64,000 nt of DNA from Paracholeplasma brassicae. Its GTDB lineage: Bacteria > Bacillota_I > Bacilli_A > Acholeplasmatales > UBA5453. The stretch is from the NCBI RefSeq assembly GCF_000967915.1, contig NC_022549.1:1104366-1168365 (forward strand), in the 5' to 3' direction. The position numbers were made by a program, and so were the translations under genes. Each line of letters starts with the position of its first letter. Within the stretch, counting starts at the first letter, position 1. Shown here piece after piece: positions 25,819-35,124 of this stretch. Under the pieces are notes generated by a model that ran no database searches, was not told where the DNA came from, and saw nothing but the letters and a program-made list of their open reading frames with translations.

Positions 25819-27847
25819 AATTGCGCTCACCCTTTCCTTCATTTAATTTAAATGTTAATTGCCTTAGTTTGACATCAACTTCGATGAGTTTCACCTCAAT
25901 CAATTGCCCAATTTTAAATATTTTTTTACTTCGTTTACCCGTCAAGGTTAACTCTTTTGGGTTTAATGTGTAATAATCATCTAATAATCGAAGTGGCAAG
26001 AGCCCCTCGATTCCATTTGAAAGCCTTACAAACATACCAGCATTTGTAATACTTGAAACAACGACTTCAAACACTTCATTCTTTTGATTTGCCATAAATT
26101 CCGTTGTCTTTAACTTGTCTACTTCACGCTCAAGTTCGTCTGCTTTTTTTTCCATATCTGAACAATGTTTTGCTAAGGTTGGCAAAAGCATTTCAAAATG
26201 TCTAAAATCTTCACTTACGTTGGATGGTTCAATTAAGAATCTTCGGATCAATCGGTGCAACAACAAATCCGGATACCGTCTAATCGGTGAAGTAAAATGC
26301 GAATAATACGTTGATGCTAAGCCATAATGTCCAATATTGTTCTCACTATAAACGGCTTTTTTCATTGAACGAAGTAATAATGTGTGAATCACTTGTTCAA
26401 GCGGATGATCCTCTATTTTTTCAATAATCATTTGTAAGGCTTTGGGTGTCACATGATTAATTCTAGGGATTTTAATACCGAGTCCTTTAATCAGTTCAAG
26501 TACATTAAGTAACTTTTCTTGATCAGGTTTATCATGAACACGGTAAATACAAGGTAAGCCTAACGTAGATAAATGCATCGAAATCGTCTCATTAGCCAAC
26601 ACCATGAACGATTCAATAATTCCTTCTGATTGACCTGTGACTGCTAAGTGTATGTCTAAAATATTACCAAATTCGTCAGTATCGTACTTAAATTCATCGC
26701 TTTTAAAATTGAGCGACCCTCTTATGTATCTTTTTTGTTCTAAAAGATTCGATAAGTCATACATATGATCCATCATTTGTTCGATGTCTTTCGTGTACAA
26801 AGGTGATTTTTGATCGAGGTAACGATTCACTTCTTGATAATTCAATCGTTGATTAACTTCAATAATGGTTTGTTTTATCTCATGTGAAACAACATCACCT
26901 TGTCTATTAATCTTCATAAACAACGATAATGCGTACTTATCTTCAGCGGCATTTAAACTGCATAAATCGTTCGATAAGCGCTTAGGTAGCATGGGAATGA
27001 CACGGTCGGCTAAGTACACCGATGTGGCCCGTTCTGTGGCAGCTTGGTCCAATATTGAATTTTCTGTGACATACGCAGTCACATCAGCAATATGAACAGA
27101 CAGGTGATAATAATCATCCACTATTTTCAAACTCACTGCGTCATCTAAATCCTTCGCATCTGCACCATCAATTGTAACAATCAGTTCATCTTTTACACGA
27201 TATCTTCCATCTTCCTTAATCCGACGATCGAGCGATTCTGTGTAAGACAAGACCTCATCACTAAATGTGTGTGGCCAATCAAACTGATAAACAAGCTCTA
27301 ATATATCAATTCCTGGGTCTTTTGTATTTCCAATTTGCTCAACAATCCTACAAATTGCTTTTTTATTTTCAAATATTTCGACTTCTAAAAGTAAAACTTC
27401 CCCACCAAATAGTGGCATTGACCCCTCAGTTAATTCAATCGTCAATCGAAACGGTTTAATTGGAATAAAGACGTTTTTTTGTCCTAATTTGGAGACGTGA
27501 ACAACCAAACGTTGAACATTTCTTTCAAGGACCTCAAGGACTTTATTTGTTTTACCAATATGAACCAATACAATGTCATTATCAAGCGCATCTTTTATGT
27601 CTTTATCTTGCATAAAAAGATCGTCGCCTACTTGGATTAAAAAAGAAAAATTATCTTTAACGTCAATCCGTCCTACGGCTAAATTTTTATATAGTACATA
27701 GTTATTGTCTTTGGTTTTAGTTAATCGTCTGTTTGCAACCAATTCATCTAGATGTGCAAGTAACTGTTCATCTGATAGCTTTGATAACTTAAGTAATTCT
27801 TCAAACGCAAGACTACTATGGTCTTTATAGTATTTTAATATATTCAT
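25781..27847 (-). CDS. rnr: Ribonuclease R
   Basis: RNase R is a processive 3'-5' exoribonuclease that degrades structured RNA and works with SmpB-tmRNA. The 688-aa protein has an N-terminal winged-helix-like segment, two cold-shock domains, the RNB catalytic core with [16 protein letters not shown] (catalytic Asp cluster), and a C-terminal S1 domain ([20 protein letters not shown]). The start follows GGTGAT. The gene is directly upstream of smpB. Confidence 0.96.
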   Translation of the reverse strand: MNILKYYKDHSSLAFEELLKLSKLSDEQLLAHLDELVANRRLTKTKDNNYVLYKNLAVGRIDVKDNFSFLIQVGDDLFMQDKDIKDALDNDIVLVHIGKTNKVLEVLERNVQRLVVHVSKLGQKNVFIPIKPFRLTIELTEGSMPLFGGEVLLLEVEIFENKKAICRIVEQIGNTKDPGIDILELVYQFDWPHTFSDEVLSYTESLDRRIKEDGRYRVKDELIVTIDGADAKDLDDAVSLKIVDDYYHLSVHIADVTAYVTENSILDQAATERATSVYLADRVIPMLPKRLSNDLCSLNAAEDKYALSLFMKINRQGDVVSHEIKQTIIEVNQRLNYQEVNRYLDQKSPLYTKDIEQMMDHMYDLSNLLEQKRYIRGSLNFKSDEFKYDTDEFGNILDIHLAVTGQSEGIIESFMVLANETISMHLSTLGLPCIYRVHDKPDQEKLLNVLELIKGLGIKIPRINHVTPKALQMIIEKIEDHPLEQVIHTLLLRSMKKAVYSENNIGHYGLASTYYSHFTSPIRRYPDLLLHRLIRRFLIEPSNVSEDFRHFEMLLPTLAKHCSDMEKKADELEREVDKLKTTEFMANQKNEVFEVVVSSITNAGMFVRLSNGIEGLLPLRLLDDYYTLNPKELTLTGKRSKKIFKIGQLIEVKLIEVDVKLRQLTFKLNEGKGERNYENRRHKPKSNA

Positions 27848-27943
27848 AATATCACCAACTTTATTTAATTATATCATAGATAACGGCTTAAAAGCGTAGT
27901 CTTTTCGAATTCCGTTTAAAATTTAGTTATTTCTGAATGAAAT

Positions 27944-27976
27944 TAAAAAAAAGATAACTCAAGTGTGAGTTATCTT
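27944..27976 (-). terminator. Rho-independent terminator after eno
   Basis: Reverse-strand stem AAGATAACTC/GAGTTATCTT followed by T8. Confidence 0.85.
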
Positions 27977-27999
27977 CTTGTTTAATCATAATAATCTAA

Positions 28000-29307
<1,308 letters not shown>

Positions 29308-29343
29308 TTATAGTATTTATTTTATAGCTTATTACCACTTGTT

Positions 29344-29349
29344 ATTATA
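29344..29349 (-). promoter_or_regulatory. -10 element of eno promoter
   Basis: Perfect TATAAT on the reverse strand about 48 nt upstream of the eno start. The -35 is poor, which fits a promoter that needs an activator. Confidence 0.55.
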
Positions 29350-29385
29350 CCCTATGCTTAGTTAAAAATAAAGCGACAACAAAGA

Positions 29386-29399
29386 TAAAAGCGTTTACT
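29386..29399. promoter_or_regulatory. cre-like operator upstream of eno
   Basis: TAAAAGCGTTTACT, two mismatches from the Bacillus catabolite-responsive element TGWAANCGNTNWCA. It is centred about 55 bp upstream of the inferred eno transcription start. Confidence 0.5.
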
Positions 29400-29428
29400 T
29401 TTTAAAAGATATTGGTAAAAAACTTTTT

Positions 29429-30337
29429 TTAATCGACTCTTGCTTCTTTAATGATTAATTTAAACACATAAGGTGCTCCAAGCGTCAACCAGATAGTTAA
29501 CAAGAAATAACGTATCGCATCAAGGATTAGTGTAAAAATACTTTCTTCAAGTGGGTAAGGCAGTATTCGTTTGAAGCCTTCTTGAATCGCAACAGCGATG
29601 ATTAACCCAATCAAGTATTTAACTATTTGCTTGATGATTGGTGCTTTTTCGACATATTTCACATGTTTTTCTTCTATTATATGTCCGATAGTCAAACCTA
29701 ATATTGAACCAAATGCAATAAAGAGATTTCGAAATGAATCTGGAGATGCGATGTTAAATGATTTGTAAAACATTCCAAAGACTATCATCGGTATAAGTAA
29801 TACTGAAAGTCCAATAAGAATTACTTTTGTGTAATGGAGTTTTATATTTTGCCCAACTGTTTTTATTAAATGATAAAAAGCAAGTGCATAAATAAAGCCT
29901 ACAATCACATCACTTAGGTAATGTTGACCTAGATAAATACGAGAAATCAACACGAGTATAATTATAGGATACACCACAAAACTTAGCCATCGAACTTTTG
30001 GTTTAAACGCCTCAAGACTAAGCAATCCAAGCATACTTACGTTACTTGCGTGCGCACTAGGCATTGCATATCCATACGTTTCTTCGCCTACAGAATCCAC
30101 ACCTTCTAAAAACGGCCGTGGTCTTCTAATGATGTTTTTAAACACGTCATTGAATCCAAGCGTGAATAAGAAAATCACCATGAATCGAAAACCAACTTTT
30201 TTATCATAGAGCCATAAAATTAGCGTTCCAACGACTAAGAAAATCAAATCGCCTCCGAATTCAGTGATTAATCCAAAAAACTGATCAAAAACGTCATTAC
30301 GATTACTTTGAAACCATTCAACAATTTTTAAATCCAT
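29429..30337 (-). CDS. PAP2-family membrane phosphatase, second copy
   Basis: A 302-aa PAP2 phosphatase. Active-site motifs are KNIIRRPRP, PSAH and SRIYLGQHYLSD. Like the protein at 23534 it carries a C-terminal membrane extension with GHIIEEKHVKYVEKAP and the same closing pattern DAIRYFLLTIW, so the two are paralogues with one architecture. The start ATG 30335-30337 is chosen because GGGAGG lies six nt upstream. An upstream start would add a stretch with no ribosome binding site. No terminator is obvious after it. Confidence 0.88.
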   Translation of the reverse strand: MDLKIVEWFQSNRNDVFDQFFGLITEFGGDLIFLVVGTLILWLYDKKVGFRFMVIFLFTLGFNDVFKNIIRRPRPFLEGVDSVGEETYGYAMPSAHASNVSMLGLLSLEAFKPKVRWLSFVVYPIIILVLISRIYLGQHYLSDVIVGFIYALAFYHLIKTVGQNIKLHYTKVILIGLSVLLIPMIVFGMFYKSFNIASPDSFRNLFIAFGSILGLTIGHIIEEKHVKYVEKAPIIKQIVKYLIGLIIAVAIQEGFKRILPYPLEESIFTLILDAIRYFLLTIWLTLGAPYVFKLIIKEARVD

Positions 30338-30434
30338 ATTATCCTCCCAAGATTTACATACCAATTGTATGCCGATTTTATACGTTGTGCTAGTCACTAG
30401 CATGATATATTTTATCAAATAGATGACAAAAGTC

Positions 30435-30467
30435 AAAAAAAAATAAACTAGAAATTAATCTAGTTTA
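30435..30467 (-). terminator. Rho-independent terminator
   Basis: Reverse-strand stem AAACTAGA/TCTAGTTT followed by ATTTTTTTTT. It ends the ribU operon and overlaps the last codon of the gene at 30465. Confidence 0.8.
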
Positions 30468-30938
30468 GTAAGTCATTCTTCTGTAAAGCATCACAGACAC
30501 AATAATTGTAAAAAGTGTATTGATTAAATTGTTAAATATAACCATAGAATTTGTGCTGTAAAGATATAGATAAGAAAAATAGAGCCTAGGGTCTAAAAAT
30601 CCTATAACATCTAAGACATCACCAATAAGTAGTTTTTGTAAAAACATCATTTTAGTAAATCCGGTAACGTACATACCAAATAATAAGAAGAAAACCGCGA
30701 GTATTGAATAGAGTATGTGGTACTCTCTAAATGATTTATAGAGTCTTGAGGACATAAAATAGTAGAATATTACAAACCCAAAGATTGATAATATCGAATC
30801 AAATACGGCCTCAAAATAAAACTCAAATGCACCAATGAAAGCACCAAACACAATAGAGGCTAGAAATCCCTCTATTATAAATCCTTTTAAATCACTTTTA
30901 TCGATTGGTTGTTTTAGTTTATTTATAAATGTTTTCAT
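30465..30938 (-). CDS. four-helix membrane protein of unknown function
   Basis: A 157-aa integral membrane protein with four predicted helices and a basic N-terminus (KTFINKLKQPIDKSDLK). I do not recognise a family. Its ATG overlaps the ribU stop (TAATG), and it lies before the operon terminator, so it is under FMN-riboswitch control with ribU. An accessory role in riboflavin uptake or membrane biology is possible but is inference. Confidence 0.78.
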   Translation of the reverse strand: MKTFINKLKQPIDKSDLKGFIIEGFLASIVFGAFIGAFEFYFEAVFDSILSIFGFVIFYYFMSSRLYKSFREYHILYSILAVFFLLFGMYVTGFTKMMFLQKLLIGDVLDVIGFLDPRLYFSYLYLYSTNSMVIFNNLINTLFTIIVSVMLYRRMTY

Positions 30939-31588
30939 TAGATATCCATTTCCTTTATACGATCACGCAATAACTCGAACACGATCATTATTAATATCCC
31001 TTTGACAAAATTAAACGGTACATAGAGATTAAATGTCCACCAAAAATAAGTTTCTACATTCGTTCCAATCCAAGCAAAATTGTTGTCATTAATGAGTGTT
31101 GTAAAAAACAAATGACTCCCGCCTGAAATATAGATAGGTGTCGCGATAAAGAAATTTAAAGCCGTCATTACCACAGTTAAACCTAGCGCAACGACAAACC
31201 CACGAATCATTTTTTGGTTCATTGACAATTTTGAATGGTCTTCTTTAATAATCATCGGTATTTCCTTAAAACGAATCAACTTATTTGCAAGCATAAATAA
31301 TCCAATGATTGTAAAAGACGCTGTGATTGCCATAAATTCACCAAAGAATGGGATTAAGTCAGCGTTTTGTCCACTAATTAGCCAACGAATAATTGACCTA
31401 ACCACAATTACAGCTGCCGTTTGTTTAAAACCAAGCACCAAGAATGCCGATAAAATAATGACTTCAGAAAAGTCAAGTTTTAGCCACCCTGAGAGTGGCC
31501 AAACAATTTCTAGGTACCCGACAACTACCGCAAGGGCGGTAAAAATTGAAGCCAGTACCAGTTTTTTTGTGTTGAATGTGTTTGTCAT
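30938..31588 (-). CDS. ribU: Riboflavin ECF transporter S component
   Basis: A 216-aa membrane protein with about six helices, resembling ECF-type vitamin-binding S components (FTALAVVVGYLEIVWPLSGWLKLDFSEV is the recognisable N-terminal stretch; key part LKLDFSE). It should bind riboflavin and pair with the EcfA/EcfT energising module, which is not in this window. The substrate is inferred from the FMN riboswitch just upstream. The start ATG 31586-31588 is nine nt after AGGAGG. A longer reading would run through the riboswitch expression platform. Confidence 0.88.
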   Translation of the reverse strand: MTNTFNTKKLVLASIFTALAVVVGYLEIVWPLSGWLKLDFSEVIILSAFLVLGFKQTAAVIVVRSIIRWLISGQNADLIPFFGEFMAITASFTIIGLFMLANKLIRFKEIPMIIKEDHSKLSMNQKMIRGFVVALGLTVVMTALNFFIATPIYISGGSHLFFTTLINDNNFAWIGTNVETYFWWTFNLYVPFNFVKGILIMIVFELLRDRIKEMDI

Positions 31589-31610
31589 TTTTAGAATCCT
31601 CCTATAAAAA

Positions 31611-31642
31611 ATGCCCTCACTCCAGGGTGACGGCAAAAAAGG
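31611..31642 (-). terminator. terminator of the FMN riboswitch expression platform
   Basis: Reverse-strand hairpin GCCgTCAC/GTGAgGGC followed by ATTTTTT, between the aptamer and the ribU ribosome binding site. Confidence 0.6.
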
Positions 31643-31665
31643 ACGACAAAAAACTGACGACATTT

Positions 31666-31770
31666 CTTCTCCCATCCAGACTATAACTGTCGGTACTAGA
31701 ATTACACTAGCTCAACCCGTAGGTTCGCGGACTATAACCGCCGATCAAGGAATCACACCTTGCCCCGAAG
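31666..31770 (-). promoter_or_regulatory. FMN riboswitch (RFN element)
   Basis: The reverse strand matches the RFN consensus in order: CTTCGGGGCAAGGTG, GATTCCTTGATCGGCGGT, ATAGTCCGCGA, CTAGTACCGACAGTTATAG and TCTGGATGGGAGAAG. Outer arms CTTC/GAAG pair. A terminator follows before ribU. FMN binding should reduce ribU expression. Confidence 0.96.
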
Positions 31771-31786
31771 TATTAAATTCAGCTTC

Positions 31787-31815
31787 ATTATATATCGAAT
31801 CTCAAAGTATGTCAA
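31787..31815 (-). promoter_or_regulatory. sigma-A promoter of the FMN riboswitch operon
   Basis: Perfect TTGACA, 17-nt spacer, perfect TATAAT on the reverse strand, just before the aptamer. Confidence 0.92.
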
Positions 31816-31824
31816 CAATTGACC

Positions 31825-32649
31825 TTATGATAGCGTTTTTATAATGTTTCTAACTTCCAAAATATCCTTCTTAAATTCTTCGATGAAATGCTCTTCTATC
31901 GGTTTGAATAGGGCAATTTGAAAATAATCAATTCGTGTGTCAACGGCAACATAAAGTTTATTACCAATATAACTAATTGATAGCTTTTCGTATTTTGAAT
32001 TTAATTCATGAATTTTTTCCATTAATCTTGGTGTAATGACGTAAAAAGCTGTGTGTTCGTCTGATGAGTAAACATCAAAAGCTTGATTAAACTTAATGGA
32101 TTCTAATTCTATTTTCTTTTCAGAAGAAAACAATGGTAAGTATTTTCGGTTGTTAGGGAAAATATAAACTGGCAATTTCGCCGTCTTATCACTCGCTATT
32201 TCGAATAAACGACCCTTAAAGGTTGTTACATAGTGGCTTGACTTGCCACTACTGCGACGCTGTTCAATGTGAATATCCGAAAATCGAAACGCGCGATCAT
32301 CAATCACACCACTGACCAAATCTTCGCTTGTAAATCTTGTTTGAAGTTGAATCGCTCTTGAGTTCTTAACTTCCTCTTTTGTAAAACCATAGGTGGCATG
32401 AAAACTCGCATCAATACCTAATTCATTTATCGCTTGTTTAACGTACTTATCTTTGAATTTAACCGCTGCAGGTTTAAACACAAACACCGGTATTGAAGCC
32501 ATAGCAAGACCGATAACAAATGTAATAAAACCACCCACATTTGCATTTGCCATTGTTGTGAGCATACCTAATACGAATAAGACAATGCCACTTGCAGAGA
32601 TTATTTCACAAGTCAGTTTTAACTGAGAAATCTTTTTTAGTTCTGCCAT
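31825..32649 (-). CDS. DUF3137-like membrane protein
   Basis: A 274-aa protein. Two membrane helices at about residues 14-55 precede a soluble domain resembling DUF3137: GIDASFHATYGFTKEE, SGVIDDRAFRFSDIHIEQRR and VTTFKGRLFEIASDKT. The function of this family is unknown. GGGGTGAT precedes the ATG. It is divergent from gpmI and upstream of the ribU promoter. Its end is only ten nt from that promoter, so it may read into the riboswitch. Confidence 0.78.
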   Translation of the reverse strand: MAELKKISQLKLTCEIISASGIVLFVLGMLTTMANANVGGFITFVIGLAMASIPVFVFKPAAVKFKDKYVKQAINELGIDASFHATYGFTKEEVKNSRAIQLQTRFTSEDLVSGVIDDRAFRFSDIHIEQRRSSGKSSHYVTTFKGRLFEIASDKTAKLPVYIFPNNRKYLPLFSSEKKIELESIKFNQAFDVYSSDEHTAFYVITPRLMEKIHELNSKYEKLSISYIGNKLYVAVDTRIDYFQIALFKPIEEHFIEEFKKDILEVRNIIKTLS

Positions 32650-32737
32650 ACAATCACCCCATCAATATTATAGAATATTTCACATTTTTTTACTATATTT
32701 AATCAAACAAAATTGAAAAAAAAACTTTTTTACACTA

Positions 32738-32751
32738 AGTAAACCTTTTCA
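32738..32751. promoter_or_regulatory. weak cre-like site upstream of gpmI
   Basis: AGTAAACCTTTTCA, two mismatches from TGWAANCGNTNWCA including one in the central CG. It is centred about 44 bp upstream of the inferred start and resembles the site before eno. Confidence 0.3.
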
Positions 32752-32776
32752 ATAACAAAAATGACTTCATCTGTTA

Positions 32777-32782
32777 TATAAT
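32777..32782 (+). promoter_or_regulatory. -10 element of gpmI promoter
   Basis: Perfect TATAAT 28 nt upstream of the gpmI start. No good -35 is visible. Confidence 0.6.
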
Positions 32783-32809
32783 AACACTGATAAAGAAATG
32801 AGGTATACA

Positions 32810-34345
32810 ATGAGTAAAAAAAGATTTTCAGGATTAATCATTTTGGATGGCCAAGGTTTAGCAGAAGCTAGTGACTCAAATTCTGTCACATTAGCAAATA
32901 CACCGGTATTGGACAAATTACTTGCAAACTATCCAAATAACACATTAGAAGCGTCTGGTGAGGCTGTAGGTCTGCCAGATGGTCAAATGGGAAACAGTGA
33001 AGTTGGTCACTTGAATTTAGGCGCAGGTCGTGTGGTTTATCAATCACTTACTCGCATTAACGTCGCAATCAAAGATGGTTCATTTTATCATAACCAAGCA
33101 TTTTTAGACGCTGTTAATCATGTCAAAAAGCACAATTCAAAACTTCATATTTTCGGATTAGCTGGTCATGGTGGGGTCCACTCAAATAGTGAACACATTA
33201 AAGCTCTTCTGCGCTTTGCTCAAGATCAAGGCGTTGAAAACAAAACCTTCTATCATGCCTTCTTAGATGGTCGAGATACCCCTCAAACCAGTGGCTTAGG
33301 GTATGTAAAAGAACTGATCGAAGCTGGTGCTAAAATTTCAACCGTTTCTGGTCGCTATTACGCAATGGATAGAGACAACAACTGGGATCGACTTCAAAAA
33401 GCTTACGACGCAATGACCGTTGGTGATGCACCGTTATATGACTGCCCAATTTGTGGCATTGAAGATTCTTATCAAAAAGGCATTACTGATGAGTTCATGT
33501 TACCGTTTGTGGTTAACAAGAATGGCCTTGTTGAAACCAACGATGCGATAATTTTTGCAAACTTTAGACCGGATAGAGCAATTCGAATTGCAACTGCTTT
33601 TTCAAACCCTGAAGCAGTCAAGGACTATTATACTGAAGGTAAAGCTCACTTTGATAGTTCAAAAGGACCAAAGAATATTTTCTTTGTTTCAATGATGCAC
33701 TATGCCTATACGGTTAAAGGCCCAATTGCGTTTGAGTTAAATGACTTACAAAACATTTATGGCGAAGTGATTGCCAATGCTGGATTAAAACAAATTCGTG
33801 CCGCAGAAACTGAAAAATACGCACACGTCACCTTCTTCTTCGATGGTGGGGTTGAACGTCAACTTGAAGGTTCTAATCGAATTTTAGTTGAGTCACCAAA
33901 AGTACCAACTTATGACTTAAAACCTGAGATGAGTGCTTATGAACTTACTGAAAAAGTTGTTGAAGCAATCAAAACAGATGAATATGACACCATGATTCTA
34001 AATTTTGCAAACCCAGACATGGTTGGTCATACCGGTTCGATTGAAGCAACCACAAAAGCTGTTGAAGCCGTCGATGAATGTTTAGGTAAAGTTCTAGACG
34101 CCATTAATAGCGTGGGTGGTGTTGCTATTGTCCTTGCGGACCATGGGAATGCCGAAAAAATGAGAGACGAATTTGGAAATCCTCATACCGCTCACACAAC
34201 GAACTTAGTCCCTGTAATTATCACAGACAAAAATTATCAATTACGTTCTGGTGGCGCACTTTGTGACGTTGCACCAACGTTACTTGAACTATTAGAAACA
34301 GAAAAACCAAAAGAAATGACCGGCAAGTCATTAATTATAAAATAG
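32810..34345 (+). CDS. gpmI: 2,3-bisphosphoglycerate-independent phosphoglycerate mutase
   Basis: GpmI interconverts 3- and 2-phosphoglycerate using manganese and a phosphoserine intermediate. The 511-aa protein has the catalytic serine region MGNSEVGHLNLGAG, the substrate motifs HAFLDGRDTPQTSG and GRYYAMDRDNNWDR, and the metal ligands NFANPDMVGHTG and VLADHGNAEKM. The start is ATG 32810, with GAGG seven nt upstream; an ATG four codons earlier lacks one. A terminator follows. The next glycolytic step, enolase, is encoded nearby on the other strand. Confidence 0.97.
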   Translation: MSKKRFSGLIILDGQGLAEASDSNSVTLANTPVLDKLLANYPNNTLEASGEAVGLPDGQMGNSEVGHLNLGAGRVVYQSLTRINVAIKDGSFYHNQAFLDAVNHVKKHNSKLHIFGLAGHGGVHSNSEHIKALLRFAQDQGVENKTFYHAFLDGRDTPQTSGLGYVKELIEAGAKISTVSGRYYAMDRDNNWDRLQKAYDAMTVGDAPLYDCPICGIEDSYQKGITDEFMLPFVVNKNGLVETNDAIIFANFRPDRAIRIATAFSNPEAVKDYYTEGKAHFDSSKGPKNIFFVSMMHYAYTVKGPIAFELNDLQNIYGEVIANAGLKQIRAAETEKYAHVTFFFDGGVERQLEGSNRILVESPKVPTYDLKPEMSAYELTEKVVEAIKTDEYDTMILNFANPDMVGHTGSIEATTKAVEAVDECLGKVLDAINSVGGVAIVLADHGNAEKMRDEFGNPHTAHTTNLVPVIITDKNYQLRSGGALCDVAPTLLELLETEKPKEMTGKSLIIK

Positions 34346-34353
34346 TTAATTCC

Positions 34354-34387
34354 AACGCATTTGATGCTTTCAAATGCGTTTCTTTTT
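34354..34387 (+). terminator. Rho-independent terminator after gpmI
   Basis: Perfect 11-bp stem AACGCATTTGA/TCAAATGCGTT followed by TCTTTTTT. Confidence 0.9.
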
Positions 34388-34446
34388 TCAATTAAGCTTA
34401 CTTTTTTTAGACTTGTGATAAAATAAAGTAAACAGGTGGTGATAAT

Positions 34447-35124
34447 ATGAGTATAATTAAAGCTTTAAATTTGTTTAAAACCTATACACTTCAAGATGGC
34501 ATAGACACGGTTCTAAAAGATATTAACCTAACCATTAACGAAGGTGAATACGTTGCAATCATCGGCCCAACAGGTTCAGGAAAATCATCCCTAATTCGAA
34601 TATTATCGGGTCTAGAACAAAAAACAAGTGGTAACCTTATGTTATTTGAAAAACCAATTGAAAACTACTCAACAGATGCCTTAACCGAATTGAGAATTGC
34701 CGACATCGGTTTTGTCTTTCAGTCATACCAGTTAATCAATGAACTAACGGTTTATGAAAACATTGAGTTGGCAGCTACATTAAACGGTTTTGTAGACAAG
34801 GATAAAATATATCAACTAATGAGTGAACTTCACATTAAGTCTTATGCTTCGTTTTATCCAAATATGCTCTCAGGTGGGACTAAACAGCGTGTCGCTATCG
34901 CAAGAGCACTAATTAACAATCCACGACTACTATTTCTTGATGAACCCACAGGAAACCTTGATGATAAAACCACTAATCAACTTCTTTTGTTATTGAAAGA
35001 ACAAAATGAACTGCACCAAAGAACACTCATTATTATCACCCACGATAAGGACGTTGCAACACAAGCAAAAAGAGTCATTGAATTGAAAAACGGAGCGATT
35101 ATTCGCGATGAAACAAACGGCTAG
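34447..35124 (+). CDS. ABC transporter ATP-binding protein (MacB/LolD type)
   Basis: A 225-aa ABC ATPase of the FtsX-partner class. Walker A is GPTGSGKSS, the Q-loop is FVFQSYQL, the signature is LSGGTKQR, Walker B is LLFLDEPTGNLDD, and the switch His is in IITHD. It overlaps the permease gene by 17 nt, so the two form one exporter or mechanotransmission unit. The signature has Thr in place of the usual Gln at the fifth position. Confidence 0.94.
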   Translation: MSIIKALNLFKTYTLQDGIDTVLKDINLTINEGEYVAIIGPTGSGKSSLIRILSGLEQKTSGNLMLFEKPIENYSTDALTELRIADIGFVFQSYQLINELTVYENIELAATLNGFVDKDKIYQLMSELHIKSYASFYPNMLSGGTKQRVAIARALINNPRLLFLDEPTGNLDDKTTNQLLLLLKEQNELHQRTLIIITHDKDVATQAKRVIELKNGAIIRDETNG

